Shown in pieces: positions 51,465 through 59,871 of a DNA stretch of 64,000 nucleotides. The notes beneath the pieces were generated by a model. The model was not told the origin of the DNA, did no database searches, and was given only the letters and a program-made list of their open reading frames with translations. Position 1 is the first letter of the stretch; each line of letters starts with the position of its first letter. Location: contig NZ_BMQK01000010.1 in NCBI RefSeq assembly GCF_014648075.1, positions 1 to 64,000 on the forward strand. The letters are read 5' to 3'. Origin of the DNA: Streptomyces ruber (GTDB lineage Bacteria > Actinomycetota > Actinomycetes > Streptomycetales > Streptomycetaceae). The position numbers and the translations under genes were made by a program.

Positions 51465-54122
51465 TCACGCCGCCCCGCGCGCCACGCGGCGTCGCTCGTA
51501 GCGCGCCCCGGCGGCCCGGAGCATCGCGGCGTAGAGCACGAGCACGGCCGCGAACAGCGGGTAGTACGCGGCGGGCAGCGCGGTCAGGCCGAGTACCGGG
51601 CCCACGGGTGAGAGCGGCAGCAGCAGGCCGACGGCGGCCAGCGCGGCCGCGGCCCAGCCGATCGGGCCCGGCGTACGGCCCTCGGCACCGCGCCGTCCGG
51701 TGCGCAGCAGCACCATCACCAGGGCCTGGGTGAGCAGGTTCTCGGTGAACCAGCCGGAGTGGAACACCGCCTCGTCGTCCAGGGCGTCGGGGCCGTGCAG
51801 GGCGTAACCGAGGACGGCGAGGGTGGCCAGGTCGGCGGCGGCGTTGAGCACACCGAACCCGGTGATGAAGCGCAGCAGGCCGCGGGGGTTCAGCACGGTC
51901 GGGCGGCGCAGCACCGCCGGGTGCGGGCGGTCGTGGGCGAAGGCGAGCTGGGCCGCGTCGAAGCTCAGGTTCTGCGCCAGGACCTGGGCCGGGAGCATGG
52001 GCAGGAACGGCAGGAGGAGACCGGCCGCCAGCATCGCGATGACGTTGCCGAGGTTGGACGACAGGGTGACGCGCAGGTAGGTGGCGATGTTGCCGCCGGA
52101 GTGCCGTCCCGCGGTGAGGGCGGCGTCGATCGCGGTGAGGTCCTTCTCGGCGAGGACCACGTCGGCGCTCTCCCTGACGACGGTCACGGCTCCGCGGGGG
52201 GCGATGCCCACGTCGGCGGCGCGCAGCGCGGGCAGGTCGTTGACGCCGTCGCCGAGGAAGCCGACGGTGTGCCCGCCGGACCGCAGCGCGGCGGTGATCC
52301 TGGCCTTGTGCTCGGGGGCGCAGCGGGCGAAGACGGTCGTGCGGCGGGTCGCCTCGGTCAGTTCGGCGTCGCTCAGGCCGTCGATCCTGTCGGCGGTGAG
52401 GACCTCGTCGGGACCGACGGGAACACCGAGGTCACGGCAGGCGCGTACGGCGATGCCCGGGTGGTCGCCGGTGAGGACCTTGACCGTGATGCCCCGGTCG
52501 GCGAAGGCCGCCAGGGCGTCGGCGGCGCTGGGGGCGAGCCCGTCGCGGAGGGTGACGAGCCCCCGGAAGGTCAGACCGCGTTCGTCGGCCGGGGTGCGGT
52601 CACGGACGCCGGCGGGACGTTCGGCGGTGGCGACGGCCAGCACGCGCAGGCCGCCGCCCGCGTGCCCGGCGGCGCGGGCCAGCAGCAGTTCACGCCGGTC
52701 CTCGGTCAGCGCGCAGCGTTCCAGGACGGCCTCGACGGCTCCCTTGACGACCAGTGTGCGCGTGCCCGGCCGGCCCGGCGTACGGACGACCGCGGTGGCC
52801 AGGCGGCGCACCGGGTCGAAGGGCAGGGCGGCCGTCCCGTCGTACGCCAGGAGGTCGTCCGCGTCGGCCGCGTCGAGGATCGCCTCGTCCAGGGGGTCGG
52901 GAGCGGGCGGATCGGCGAGCTGGAGGGTCCACCAGGCGTTCACGGCGGCCCACCGGAGCACGCCGGGGTCGTCCTCGCCCTCCGGGCCGAGGGCGCGGTG
53001 GACGACGGGGCGGTCCTGGGTGAGGGTGCCGGTCTTGTCCAGGCACAGGACGTCGACGGCGCCCAGGTCGTGCAGTGCCGGGAGCCGTCTGACGATCACT
53101 CCGTGGGCGCGGGCCAGGAACGACGCGCCGCGGGCCAGGCAGGTGGTGACGACGACCGGCAGCATCTCCGGAGTCAGTCCGACCGCGACCGCCACGGCGA
53201 AGGGCAGCGTCTCCAGCCCGCGCCCGCGCAGCGCGGCGCCCGCCATCAGCACCAGCGGCGGCATCAGCAGCACGAACCGGATCAGGATCCAGGAGATGCC
53301 GCGCACCGAGCGGTCGAAGGCGCTCGCCTCGCGCCGTGCGGCGGGTCGCCCGTGTGCCGCCGCGAACCGGGTCCGCGCGCCGGTGGCGACGACGACCGCC
53401 GTGCCGCTGCCGGAGGCGACACTGCTGCCCTGGAAACAGAGCTGGGGGCGGTCGGCCGCGCCGCCGGAGCCGGTACCCGGCGGGTCGGCCGCGTCCTTCG
53501 CGACGGGCGCCGACTCACCGGTGAGCGGCGCCTGGTGCACGGTCAGTCCGTGCGCGCGCAGCAGCCGTACGTCGGCCGGGACCAGGTCGCCCGGGCCGAG
53601 GCGGATCACGTCGCCGGGGACCAGTTCGTCCACGGGGATCTCCCGGCTCACCGGCGCGGCGTCCTTCCCGGCGCGGCGCAGCACGGTGGCGGTGGTGGGG
53701 ACGAGGCCGCGCAGGGCGGCCATGGACCGGCCGGCCCGGTGCTCCCCGGAGGCGCGCAGCGCACAGCTGACCACGACGAGCAGCAGGGTCACGCAGGCGG
53801 TGCCCCAGGAGGCGACGGCCGCCGACACCAGCCCGAGGCAGAGCAGTACCGCCGTGAACGGGTCCTTGAGGCCCCGAGCGAAGAAGAACACCCAGGACGG
53901 ATCGCGGCGCGCCGGGAGGACGTTGGGCCCGTACCGTGCCAGCCGCTCCTCGGCCTGCGCCGCGGTCAGTCCCCGCGGGCCGGTGCCCAGCTGCCGCAGC
54001 ACCTGCAGCACGGTCGGCACGTCCGGCCCCGTACGGCCGGCCGGGACTTCTCCCGGCCCCGGCACGGCCCCGCGGACGAGTGCTCCGGCCCCGTGCCCCG
54101 GCGCCGTGGCGCTCCTACGCAC
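51465..54122 (-). CDS. Mg2+-type P-type ATPase (MgtA/MgtB-like)
   Basis: 885 residues with the P-type signatures: TGES in LTGESAPVA, the phosphorylation site CLDKTGTLT (Asp near residue 361), KGAVEAVLERC for nucleotide binding, TGD and GDGVNDLPALRAAD. The membrane motif GLTPEMLPVVV, instead of a CPC-type P1B motif, puts it with P3B magnesium importers. Ten membrane segments are consistent. The GTG start overlaps the stop of an ArsR regulator gene, so both are one unit. Expected cargo is Mg2+, but ArsR linkage leaves room for another divalent metal. Confidence 0.9.
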   Translation of the reverse strand: MRRSATAPGHGAGALVRGAVPGPGEVPAGRTGPDVPTVLQVLRQLGTGPRGLTAAQAEERLARYGPNVLPARRDPSWVFFFARGLKDPFTAVLLCLGLVSAAVASWGTACVTLLLVVVSCALRASGEHRAGRSMAALRGLVPTTATVLRRAGKDAAPVSREIPVDELVPGDVIRLGPGDLVPADVRLLRAHGLTVHQAPLTGESAPVAKDAADPPGTGSGGAADRPQLCFQGSSVASGSGTAVVVATGARTRFAAAHGRPAARREASAFDRSVRGISWILIRFVLLMPPLVLMAGAALRGRGLETLPFAVAVAVGLTPEMLPVVVTTCLARGASFLARAHGVIVRRLPALHDLGAVDVLCLDKTGTLTQDRPVVHRALGPEGEDDPGVLRWAAVNAWWTLQLADPPAPDPLDEAILDAADADDLLAYDGTAALPFDPVRRLATAVVRTPGRPGTRTLVVKGAVEAVLERCALTEDRRELLLARAAGHAGGGLRVLAVATAERPAGVRDRTPADERGLTFRGLVTLRDGLAPSAADALAAFADRGITVKVLTGDHPGIAVRACRDLGVPVGPDEVLTADRIDGLSDAELTEATRRTTVFARCAPEHKARITAALRSGGHTVGFLGDGVNDLPALRAADVGIAPRGAVTVVRESADVVLAEKDLTAIDAALTAGRHSGGNIATYLRVTLSSNLGNVIAMLAAGLLLPFLPMLPAQVLAQNLSFDAAQLAFAHDRPHPAVLRRPTVLNPRGLLRFITGFGVLNAAADLATLAVLGYALHGPDALDDEAVFHSGWFTENLLTQALVMVLLRTGRRGAEGRTPGPIGWAAAALAAVGLLLPLSPVGPVLGLTALPAAYYPLFAAVLVLYAAMLRAAGARYERRRVARGAA

Positions 54123-54480
54123 CGGTGGTCCCGCGCAGCCGGCGCACCGGGGCGGACGCCTCCTCGGCCCGCACGGCGAGCTGGCCCACCATCAGCCGCA
54201 CCACGGTCACGATGTCGGGGTCGTCCACGAAGTAGACCTGGCGCCGTCCTTCGCGGCGGGAGCGCACCAGGCCGGCCAGCTTCAGCTTCGTCAGGTGCTG
54301 GCTGACCGCGGGCAGCGCCCCGCCCACCCGGTCCGCGAGGTGGCTCACGTCGCTCTCGCCCTGCGCCAGCGCCCACATGATGTGCAGCCGTGCCGACGAG
54401 GCCAGCAGACCGAACGCGGCGGCCGCCTCGGCCAGCACCTCGGCAGGCGGATCCCCGAATTCACCGGCGTCTGCCGCCAC
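54115..54480 (-). CDS. ArsR-family winged-helix repressor
   Basis: 121 residues. LASSARLHIMWALAQGESDVSHLADRVGGALPAVSQHLTKLKLAGLV is the ArsR wing-helix core, quoted here by its landmarks LHIMWAL and QHLTKLKLAGLV. RSRREGRRQVYFVDD is the wing. There is no cysteine in the protein and helix 5 (DDPDIVTVVRLM) lacks the DxHx10HxxE-type site, so a usual thiol or alpha-5 metal site is not obvious. It overlaps the P-type ATPase gene by eight bases and presumably represses it, responding to a divalent ion by an unfamiliar site or to another signal. Confidence 0.9.
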   Translation of the reverse strand: MAADAGEFGDPPAEVLAEAAAAFGLLASSARLHIMWALAQGESDVSHLADRVGGALPAVSQHLTKLKLAGLVRSRREGRRQVYFVDDPDIVTVVRLMVGQLAVRAEEASAPVRRLRGTTGA

Positions 54481-54604
54481 AGTCCTCTCCGTTCCGCGCC
54501 GGTCATCGCCGCCGTACCCGCGCCGCTCCAGTCTAGGTGCCCTGCCCCCGACGCCTTCTCCGGCCGGGGACGGCCGCCGCTGCCGCCGCTCGCGGCGGGC
54601 TGCC

Positions 54605-54639
54605 CGAAGGGCCCCGGGCGGTGCACCCGGGGCCCTTCG
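54605..54639. terminator. Perfect 14-bp terminator upstream of the ArsR unit
   Basis: CGAAGGGCCCCGGG and its exact complement enclose a seven-base loop. It lies 54 bases after the Nudix stop (minus strand), so it ends the XRE-ImmA-membrane-Nudix operon. Confidence 0.75.
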
Positions 54640-54693
54640 GTGTGCGGACCGGCGCCTGCCCCACCCCCGTGGGGGCTGGAGCCGGCCCGCGGC

Positions 54694-55197
54694 TCATCGG
54701 CCGGACGCGTGGTGCCGCGTCGCGGACGCCGTGGTCGCCGGGCTCACCGTCAGGGGCCCGAGACCGCCGCCGAAGACGCTCAGCCCGCCCGGTGCGGCGA
54801 GGTACCCGCGCAGGCCCGCGGCGGCATAGTCCATGAGCGGCGCCGGCATCCCGGTGAGGGGGAACCAGCGGAGCTCCGCGCACTTGTCGGGCTCCCGGTT
54901 GACCGGGGTGCCCGTCCAGGTGCCGGCCTCGAAGAAGACGCCGAGGTGGTCGGTGGTGCCGTGCCGGGCGTGGACGGTCTGTCCGACGACCAGGTCGGCC
55001 GGGGCGAGGGTGATGCCGAGTTCCTCGTGGGCCTCGCGCACGGCGGCGTCCACGACGGACTCCCCGGGGTCGACCTTGCCGCAGGGCAGCGCCCACTCGC
55101 CGCTCCCGTACGCGGCGCCGCTCCGCAGGGCGAGCAGGACGTCCCCGCCCCGCCGGAGGATTATGTGGACGTCGAGGTCGGCGGACGCGGCGCTCAT
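54694..55197 (-). CDS. Nudix hydrolase
   Basis: 167 residues. The complete Nudix box is GKVDPGESVVDAAVREAHEE followed by LGI, at about residues 40-62. VHIILRRGGDVLLALRSG is the typical first strand. The C-terminal 30 residues are non-conserved. These enzymes hydrolyse nucleoside diphosphate derivatives such as damaged nucleotides, NADH or ADP-ribose. The substrate cannot be read. Its ATG overlaps the stop of the membrane-protein gene (ATGA), making it the last gene of a four-gene, tightly coupled operon headed by an XRE regulator. Confidence 0.93.
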   Translation of the reverse strand: MSAASADLDVHIILRRGGDVLLALRSGAAYGSGEWALPCGKVDPGESVVDAAVREAHEELGITLAPADLVVGQTVHARHGTTDHLGVFFEAGTWTGTPVNREPDKCAELRWFPLTGMPAPLMDYAAAGLRGYLAAPGGLSVFGGGLGPLTVSPATTASATRHHASGR

Positions 55198-56453
55198 ACG
55201 GCGGCCTCCCGGGGGTCGGTGACGAGTTCGCGGACGGCCGCGTCGGCGTGGCGGTAGTGGGCGGCGACCTGCTGCAGCCAGAGGACCTCACCGTCGTAGT
55301 CGCCGCCGGACGCCGAGGTGAAGGGGGCGGGGACACGGCCGGGGGCGTCGCCGCGCGTCCTGTGCGTGAGGGCCGCCCTCGTCCAGCAGGCCTCTGCCGC
55401 CGCCGCGGTGTTCCCGTCGGCGGTGTGCTGCCGCGCGTACTCCGCGGCGCGGTCGAAGAGGTCGGCCGGGGCGTAGTACTGCAGCTCCGCGAGGGCGTCG
55501 CGGATCTCGGTGACCCAGCGGGCCAGCCGGTCGTCGACGGGCTGGTCCGGGCGGAAGACGTCGCGGACGTGGTCGACCGGCCCGGACAGCGGGCCCAGCC
55601 TCGTCCGTACGGGCTTGACCATGATCTTCGCGGGGACGGCGACGGCGAGGTCGCGCCACAGCGGCCGCAGGCGGGAGAGGGCGGTGAACGCGCGGACACG
55701 GTCGACGAGCGTCCGGCCGGCCGGCACCGACAGGCCGAGCAGCAGCAGCGGGAACAGGGCGGTCGACACGGCCTCGGTGACGGTCTCCTGCAGTTCGGCG
55801 ATGTGGTCGGCCGGGGTGACGGCCGTTGCGTAGAAGACGTACGCGGTACGGAGCAGGGCGTACAGGACGCCCAGGCCCATGGAGGCGCACATCATGCCGA
55901 GCGCGACGCGCATGAGGGTGCTCGTCGTGCGGCGGACGGCGCTGCCCCACTGGTAGGCGGCGACGGCCGAGGCGCCCGCCATGTAGAGGTAGACGAGCGT
56001 CATGTAGGCGGTCATGCCGGGCTGGCCGGCGTGGCCGGTGACGAAGTGCTCGGTGGGCTCGTCGCGGTCGATGGCGAACGCGAACAGCAGGACCAGGGCG
56101 ACGGCGGTGGCGACGGACGTCTTCAGCGCCACCCTGGACACGGCCCGGGAGACGCGGACGTAGCGCTCGCCGGAGGACTCGTCCTGGCTGCCGTACACCG
56201 CGAGGACATAGCTGAGCAGGGAGTAGATCCCGCCGATCGCGATGACGTGCTTGACGACACTGGACAGGTCGTTGACGCCGCTGTGGTCGAGGCCGTAGTC
56301 CACGAGCGGTGTCTTCAGCGTCCAGACCGCGGCGAAGGCGACGACCATGCCCCACAGGGCGCGGCGGCGGTGGTCGCCCCAGAGGGCCGAGGGCAGACGC
56401 CACAGGGCGCCCGCCCAGAACAGGACGGCGACGACGTAGGGTGCGGCGCTCAC
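55194..56453 (-). CDS. MAB_1171c-like (DUF6545-type) membrane protein
   Basis: 419 residues. The N-terminal half has seven hydrophobic segments up to about residue 245 (for instance VVAVLFWAGALW, VIAIGGIYSLLSYVLAVYG, VSTALFPLLLLGLSVP). The C-terminal 170 residues are cytoplasmic and alpha-helical (PLWRDLAVAVP, RWVTEIRDALAELQYY, AAEYARQHTADGN). This layout matches the family I know from the mycobacterial protein MAB_1171c, of unproven function, which is regularly encoded beside XRE and ImmA/IrrE genes in actinobacteria. The GTG start overlaps the metallopeptidase stop. A membrane sensor or effector of a signalling cassette is a reasonable guess only. Confidence 0.75.
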   Translation of the reverse strand: MSAAPYVVAVLFWAGALWRLPSALWGDHRRRALWGMVVAFAAVWTLKTPLVDYGLDHSGVNDLSSVVKHVIAIGGIYSLLSYVLAVYGSQDESSGERYVRVSRAVSRVALKTSVATAVALVLLFAFAIDRDEPTEHFVTGHAGQPGMTAYMTLVYLYMAGASAVAAYQWGSAVRRTTSTLMRVALGMMCASMGLGVLYALLRTAYVFYATAVTPADHIAELQETVTEAVSTALFPLLLLGLSVPAGRTLVDRVRAFTALSRLRPLWRDLAVAVPAKIMVKPVRTRLGPLSGPVDHVRDVFRPDQPVDDRLARWVTEIRDALAELQYYAPADLFDRAAEYARQHTADGNTAAAAEACWTRAALTHRTRGDAPGRVPAPFTSASGGDYDGEVLWLQQVAAHYRHADAAVRELVTDPREAAV

Positions 56454-57001
56454 GGGTTCCTCCTCCAGCGCCTGCGTGGGGCAAGGGGGTGGGACAGGCT
56501 CTCCGTCAGCCGGCCGACCAGGTCGTCGGTGGCCCGGCTGTCGCGAGCGGCGCGGTCACGGATGATGCCCGCGGAGATCTCGGTGGCGAGTTCCTGCTCC
56601 GACTCGTAGTCGGTGCGGGCCGCCATGGGGACGTCGCGGAGGAAGCGGCCTATCAGGTTCGTCCCCAGGTGCGGGGTCATCCGCCGGAACTCCTCGGGGC
56701 TGACGGTGCCACCGTGGTCGAACCACTCGTGGACGAGTTCGTGCAGGAGGACGTGTTCCTGGTGGAACGGTGTGCCGCGCAGGGGGAACAGGACGAGGCT
56801 CACCTCGCCGCCCAGCTTGACGCGGAGGCCGCAGGCGGAGCCGGGCGCGGTGAGCGCGGGCGGCATGGGCCGCAGGACGATACGCCGGCCGAGCCGGTCT
56901 TCCATCGCACGGACCAGCGCGGGGATGCCGAACGGCTTCGGGACGGGGAAGCCGTCCAGGTCTTGCTCGCACTGCTTGCGCAGCCGTCGCAGGGAGGACA
57001 T
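56450..57001 (-). CDS. ImmA/IrrE-like metallopeptidase
   Basis: 183 residues from the ATG at 57001 (MSSLRRLRKQCEQDL), which has GAGG five bases upstream. A GTG at 57037 would add twelve residues but lacks a binding site. The zinc-protease motif is HELVHEWFDH (HExxH near residue 87), followed by EQELATEISAG, which can supply the third ligand. ImmA/IrrE peptidases cleave a partner XRE repressor in response to a signal, as in ICEBs1 ImmA-ImmR and Deinococcus IrrE-DdrO. The XRE gene directly upstream is the probable target. Confidence 0.85.
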   Translation of the reverse strand: MSSLRRLRKQCEQDLDGFPVPKPFGIPALVRAMEDRLGRRIVLRPMPPALTAPGSACGLRVKLGGEVSLVLFPLRGTPFHQEHVLLHELVHEWFDHGGTVSPEEFRRMTPHLGTNLIGRFLRDVPMAARTDYESEQELATEISAGIIRDRAARDSRATDDLVGRLTESLSHPLAPRRRWRRNP

Positions 57002-57059
57002 GGACACCTCGGTGGGGATGGCGCGGGATTCGGACACGCTGTACGGCTACGACGGACAC

Positions 57060-57530
57060 CTACGGCGTTGTGGTGTCGTCGTCGGTGAGCTCCGCGGTCA
57101 CCTCGCTGAGGTAGGCGAGGAGTTCGGCCGACAGCCCCGTGGTCACCCCCCGGCCGGCGATGCCCTGGACGTCCCCGCGGTGGACGGCGCGCAGGAAGTT
57201 CAGCGACTCGATGACCCGTTGCGCCACCTCTCGCTGGTCCTCGAAGAACAGCGGGTCCACGTCGAAGAACTGGGCGACCGCGTCGATGATCGGCTGCCCC
57301 GGGACGTACGGCTCGCCGGTGTCCGGGCTGGTCTCGCCCGACCGCATCTTGCCCAGGGTGACGTGCGAGATGACCTTCCGCCGGTGGAACTCGTTGACGG
57401 CGTCGGCGACGGCGCGGTCCGACGCCCGGCTCCCCCACGGTGCCTCACCCGGGGGAAAGGCGTTCCTGATCAGGTACTCGACCTTCTCGGCGAGTGTCCG
57501 CGGCTCGCGCTCGGCTGCTCCGTCACCCAT
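57060..57530 (-). CDS. XRE-type helix-turn-helix regulator
   Basis: 156 residues from the ATG at 57530 (MGDGAAEREP) with GGAG just upstream. The GTG at 57542 is an alternative. The N-terminal half is a lambda-repressor-like domain with a long insert (LAEKVEYLIRNAF, ASDRAVADAVNEF, VISHVTLGKMRSGETSPDTG, QPIIDAVAQFFDVDP). The tail ends in acidic SEVTAELTDDD. It leads the operon with an ImmA/IrrE protease, a membrane protein and a Nudix enzyme. It is likely the repressor of its own operon and the protease substrate. Confidence 0.8.
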   Translation of the reverse strand: MGDGAAEREPRTLAEKVEYLIRNAFPPGEAPWGSRASDRAVADAVNEFHRRKVISHVTLGKMRSGETSPDTGEPYVPGQPIIDAVAQFFDVDPLFFEDQREVAQRVIESLNFLRAVHRGDVQGIAGRGVTTGLSAELLAYLSEVTAELTDDDTTTP

Positions 57531-58071
57531 CGCGCTCCTCACCGGGCCTGACGTGAACGAGTCACGCGATCACCCTACGCCACTGTTAAATCGATTTTCC
57601 ACACAGGAACATCGTACGCACAAGCCCCTTCCGCCTCATCGGGCAGACGCGGGACCGCAGCGACGCGGGGCTGGGTGGAGGGGAGGCGCGAACGGCGCCC
57701 CGGCCCGGCGGACGTGATCCGGCGGACCCGCCCGGCCTCCGGCGCGTGGGCACGGGATGCGGGCACGGAACGCGGGCATGAAAAGGACCCGGATGCCGAC
57801 GGGGGATGCAGCATCCGGGCCTGATCATTAGCTTAGCGCCAGCAGGGTGGACGACCACAACACCGCGCGCGAAAGTGCCCGGAAGAGGCCGGAAAAGGTG
57901 GGGAAGGAACCGAGGCCGACAGCAGTCCGCCGCGCGCCGGCCGGCGCCGGCCGGCTCATGGGCTCTGTGGTCCACATGGTGGTATGTGACGGCGTGGATC
58001 GTCGGCCCACGCGATTCCAGGGCGGTTCCCCACGGCTCCCCGTGCTTCGATCGCGCCAGGAGGTACGTGAC
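57531..58071. other. 541-bp intergenic region
   Basis: No gene was recognised. It holds the XRE promoter (an AT-rich patch around 57585-57610, with TTAAATCGATTTTCC) and a hairpin at 57788-57819. A second AT-rich patch (TGATCATTAGCTTAG, 57822-57836) could be a promoter for the DUF1259 gene. Confidence 0.45.
57788..57819 (-). terminator. Orphan intrinsic terminator on the minus strand
   Basis: CCCGGATGC pairs with GCATCCGGG across a 14-base loop, and on the minus strand the stem is followed by TCCTTTT. No minus-strand gene is visible upstream of it, so it may end an antisense or small RNA. Confidence 0.5.
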
Positions 58072-59073
58072 ATGGCTGACGAGCGACCGCAGGAGCACCG
58101 CCCCCGGTTCACCGCGTCCCGGCGCCGCGTGCTGGCCGCGGCGGCCCTGGCACCGGTGTCCACCGGGACGCCCGCCGACGCCCGGGCCCTCCCCGCCGGG
58201 CCGGAGGGCCGCACCCCGGTGGAACCGGTGAGGACCCGGTCGGCGGACTGGGCGGAGGTGGCCGAGGCCCTCGGCCGGCCAGGCGACATGAGGCGGTTCA
58301 TGTACCACACGGCCCTCCCCCGCCGGGACCTCACGGTCTTCTCCCACGGCGTCCGGATCGACCCCGCCCTCGCCCTGGGCACGCACCTGGCCTTCGTCCG
58401 GTACGCCGACCGCAGCACGCTCCTGATGGGCGACGCGGTGGTCACCGAACGGGAACTGCAGTCCTTCGTCGACGTCGCGCAGGAACACGGCATCCGGCAG
58501 ACCGCCGTCCACAAGCACCTGCTCGCCCACCGGCCGGACGTCTGGTGGGTCCATCTGCACGCCCACGGCCACGATCCGGTCGCCCTCGCCCACGGACTGC
58601 GCGCCGCGTTCGACCGCACCGGCACGCCGCCGCCCGGCCGGCCCTCCCGCCGGGCTCGGCCCGTCGCCCTGGACACCGCCGCCATCGACGCCGCCATGGG
58701 CGTCGAGGGCGTCCATGACGGTGAGGTCTACAAGTCCACCTACGTCCGCCGGGAGACCGTCACCGACGGCCGTCTGGCCCTGCCCGCGGGGCTGGGCTCC
58801 ACCACCTCCGCCAGCTTCCAGCCGCTCGGCGGCGGACGGGCCGCCCTCAGCGGTGACCTGGCGATGACCGCCGACGAGGTCCATCCGGCCCTCGTGGCGC
58901 TGCGGCGCGGCGACATCGACCTCGTCGAGGTCCACCATCACCACCTGACGGACGAACCACGCCTGTTCTTCGTCCACTTCTGGGCCGTCGGCGACGCCGT
59001 CGGGCTCGCCGGGGCAGTCCGCCGCGCCGTGGACACCACCGACGTCGTCCCCATGCCGGGAGCGACCGGCTGA
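58072..59073 (+). CDS. DUF1259 (LppY/LpqO-type) secreted protein
   Basis: 333 residues from ATG 58072, behind a full AGGAGG site. The N-terminus FTASRRRVLAAAALAPVS is a twin-arginine-like export signal. The body contains two repeated DUF1259 halves: GVRIDPALALGTHLAFV and MGDAVVTERELQSF in the first, MTADEVHPALVALRRGDIDLVEVHHHH and PRLFFVHFWAVGDA in the second. The family is common in actinobacteria and includes mycobacterial lipoproteins LppY and LpqO. To my knowledge no activity is established. The HHHH stretch could bind metal. The gene stands alone. Confidence 0.85.
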   Translation: MADERPQEHRPRFTASRRRVLAAAALAPVSTGTPADARALPAGPEGRTPVEPVRTRSADWAEVAEALGRPGDMRRFMYHTALPRRDLTVFSHGVRIDPALALGTHLAFVRYADRSTLLMGDAVVTERELQSFVDVAQEHGIRQTAVHKHLLAHRPDVWWVHLHAHGHDPVALAHGLRAAFDRTGTPPPGRPSRRARPVALDTAAIDAAMGVEGVHDGEVYKSTYVRRETVTDGRLALPAGLGSTTSASFQPLGGGRAALSGDLAMTADEVHPALVALRRGDIDLVEVHHHHLTDEPRLFFVHFWAVGDAVGLAGAVRRAVDTTDVVPMPGATG

Positions 59074-59115
59074 CGACCGCGGCCGGCGAGAACCGCGCGC
59101 CGCGGCGCTCGTGGA

Positions 59116-59845
59116 GTGACGTGCCCCCACACGCTGTCACAGCGCTCGGCCGAGCGGTGTCCTGGGACCGGGCCCCTCCCGCTGCTCACCGCACCGGACG
59201 TGGCCCAGGACGTCGAGCTCGCCGAGAGTGTGTCGATGGCGCTGGTGCTCGTCCTCGAGACACTGCCGCCGACCGAACGCGCCGTCTTGGTGCTGCGCGA
59301 GGTGTTCGACGGCGGCCACGACGACATCGTGGCCGCCGTCGGCAGGAGCCCCGCGGCCGTCCGCCAGATCGCCCGCCGCGCCCGGCAGCACGTCGAGGCC
59401 CGCCGCCCCGGGAGGTGGTCTCCGCGAGCCGGGCCCGGGCGGCCGTGGACGCGTTCCGGCGCACGCTGGAGACCCGGGACCCGCAGGGCCTCCTCGACGT
59501 ACTCGCCCCCGAGGTCGTCCTCGTGAACGACGGCGGCGGTGTCGGGCGGGCCGCGCTGCGGCCGATCGTCGGCACCGACAAGGTGGTCCGGTACATCATC
59601 GGCGGCACCGGCAGGACGAGAGCCACGCTCGCCCTCCCCCCACCGTGGCCAACGGCGGCCCGGCGCTCGTCGTACGGCTGGACGGCTGGACGGCTGGACG
59701 GCTGGACGGCTGGACGGCTGGACGGCGAGATCGACGCATCATGACGTTCCGGGTCGAGGACGACCGCATCACCGGCGTCTGCTGCGTCCGCAACGCCGAG
59801 AAGCTGACCCGCGTCGGCTCCGGGACCCCGCTCGCCCCGCGGTGA
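59116..59845 (+). pseudogene. SigJ-like ECF sigma factor relic
   Basis: Three frames in turn give region 4 and the SnoaL-like C-terminus of an ECF41/SigJ-type sigma factor. The first has LETLPPTERAVLVLREVFDG and SPAAVRQIARRARQHVEARR. The second (from about 59412) has AAVDAFRRTLETRDPQGLL and APEVVLVNDGGG. The third (from about 59638) has TVANGGPALVVRLDG and MTFRVEDDRITGV, ending near 59845. Region 2, needed for promoter melting, is missing at the 5' end. The second shift falls at a run of C residues, and an 8-bp repeat just beyond disturbs the frame again relative to the family. It is non-functional as read. Confidence 0.85.
59676..59723 (+). repeat. Six tandem copies of an 8-bp unit
   Basis: GGCTGGAC is repeated six times without interruption (48 bp) inside the sigma-factor relic, after the codons for VVRLDG. 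Because 8 is not a multiple of 3, gain or loss of a copy changes the reading frame. Confidence 0.95.
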
Positions 59846-59871
59846 GCGACGTCCCGGAGCCGAGCCGGTCC

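Noticed and set aside
57575..57814. 79-residue minus-strand frame in the XRE-DUF1259 gap
   Set aside because: No ribosome binding site and shadow-like composition; the hairpin at 57788 overlaps its start.
59676..59723. CRISPR-like repeat
   Set aside because: The 8-bp units are contiguous with no spacers, so this is a simple tandem repeat.
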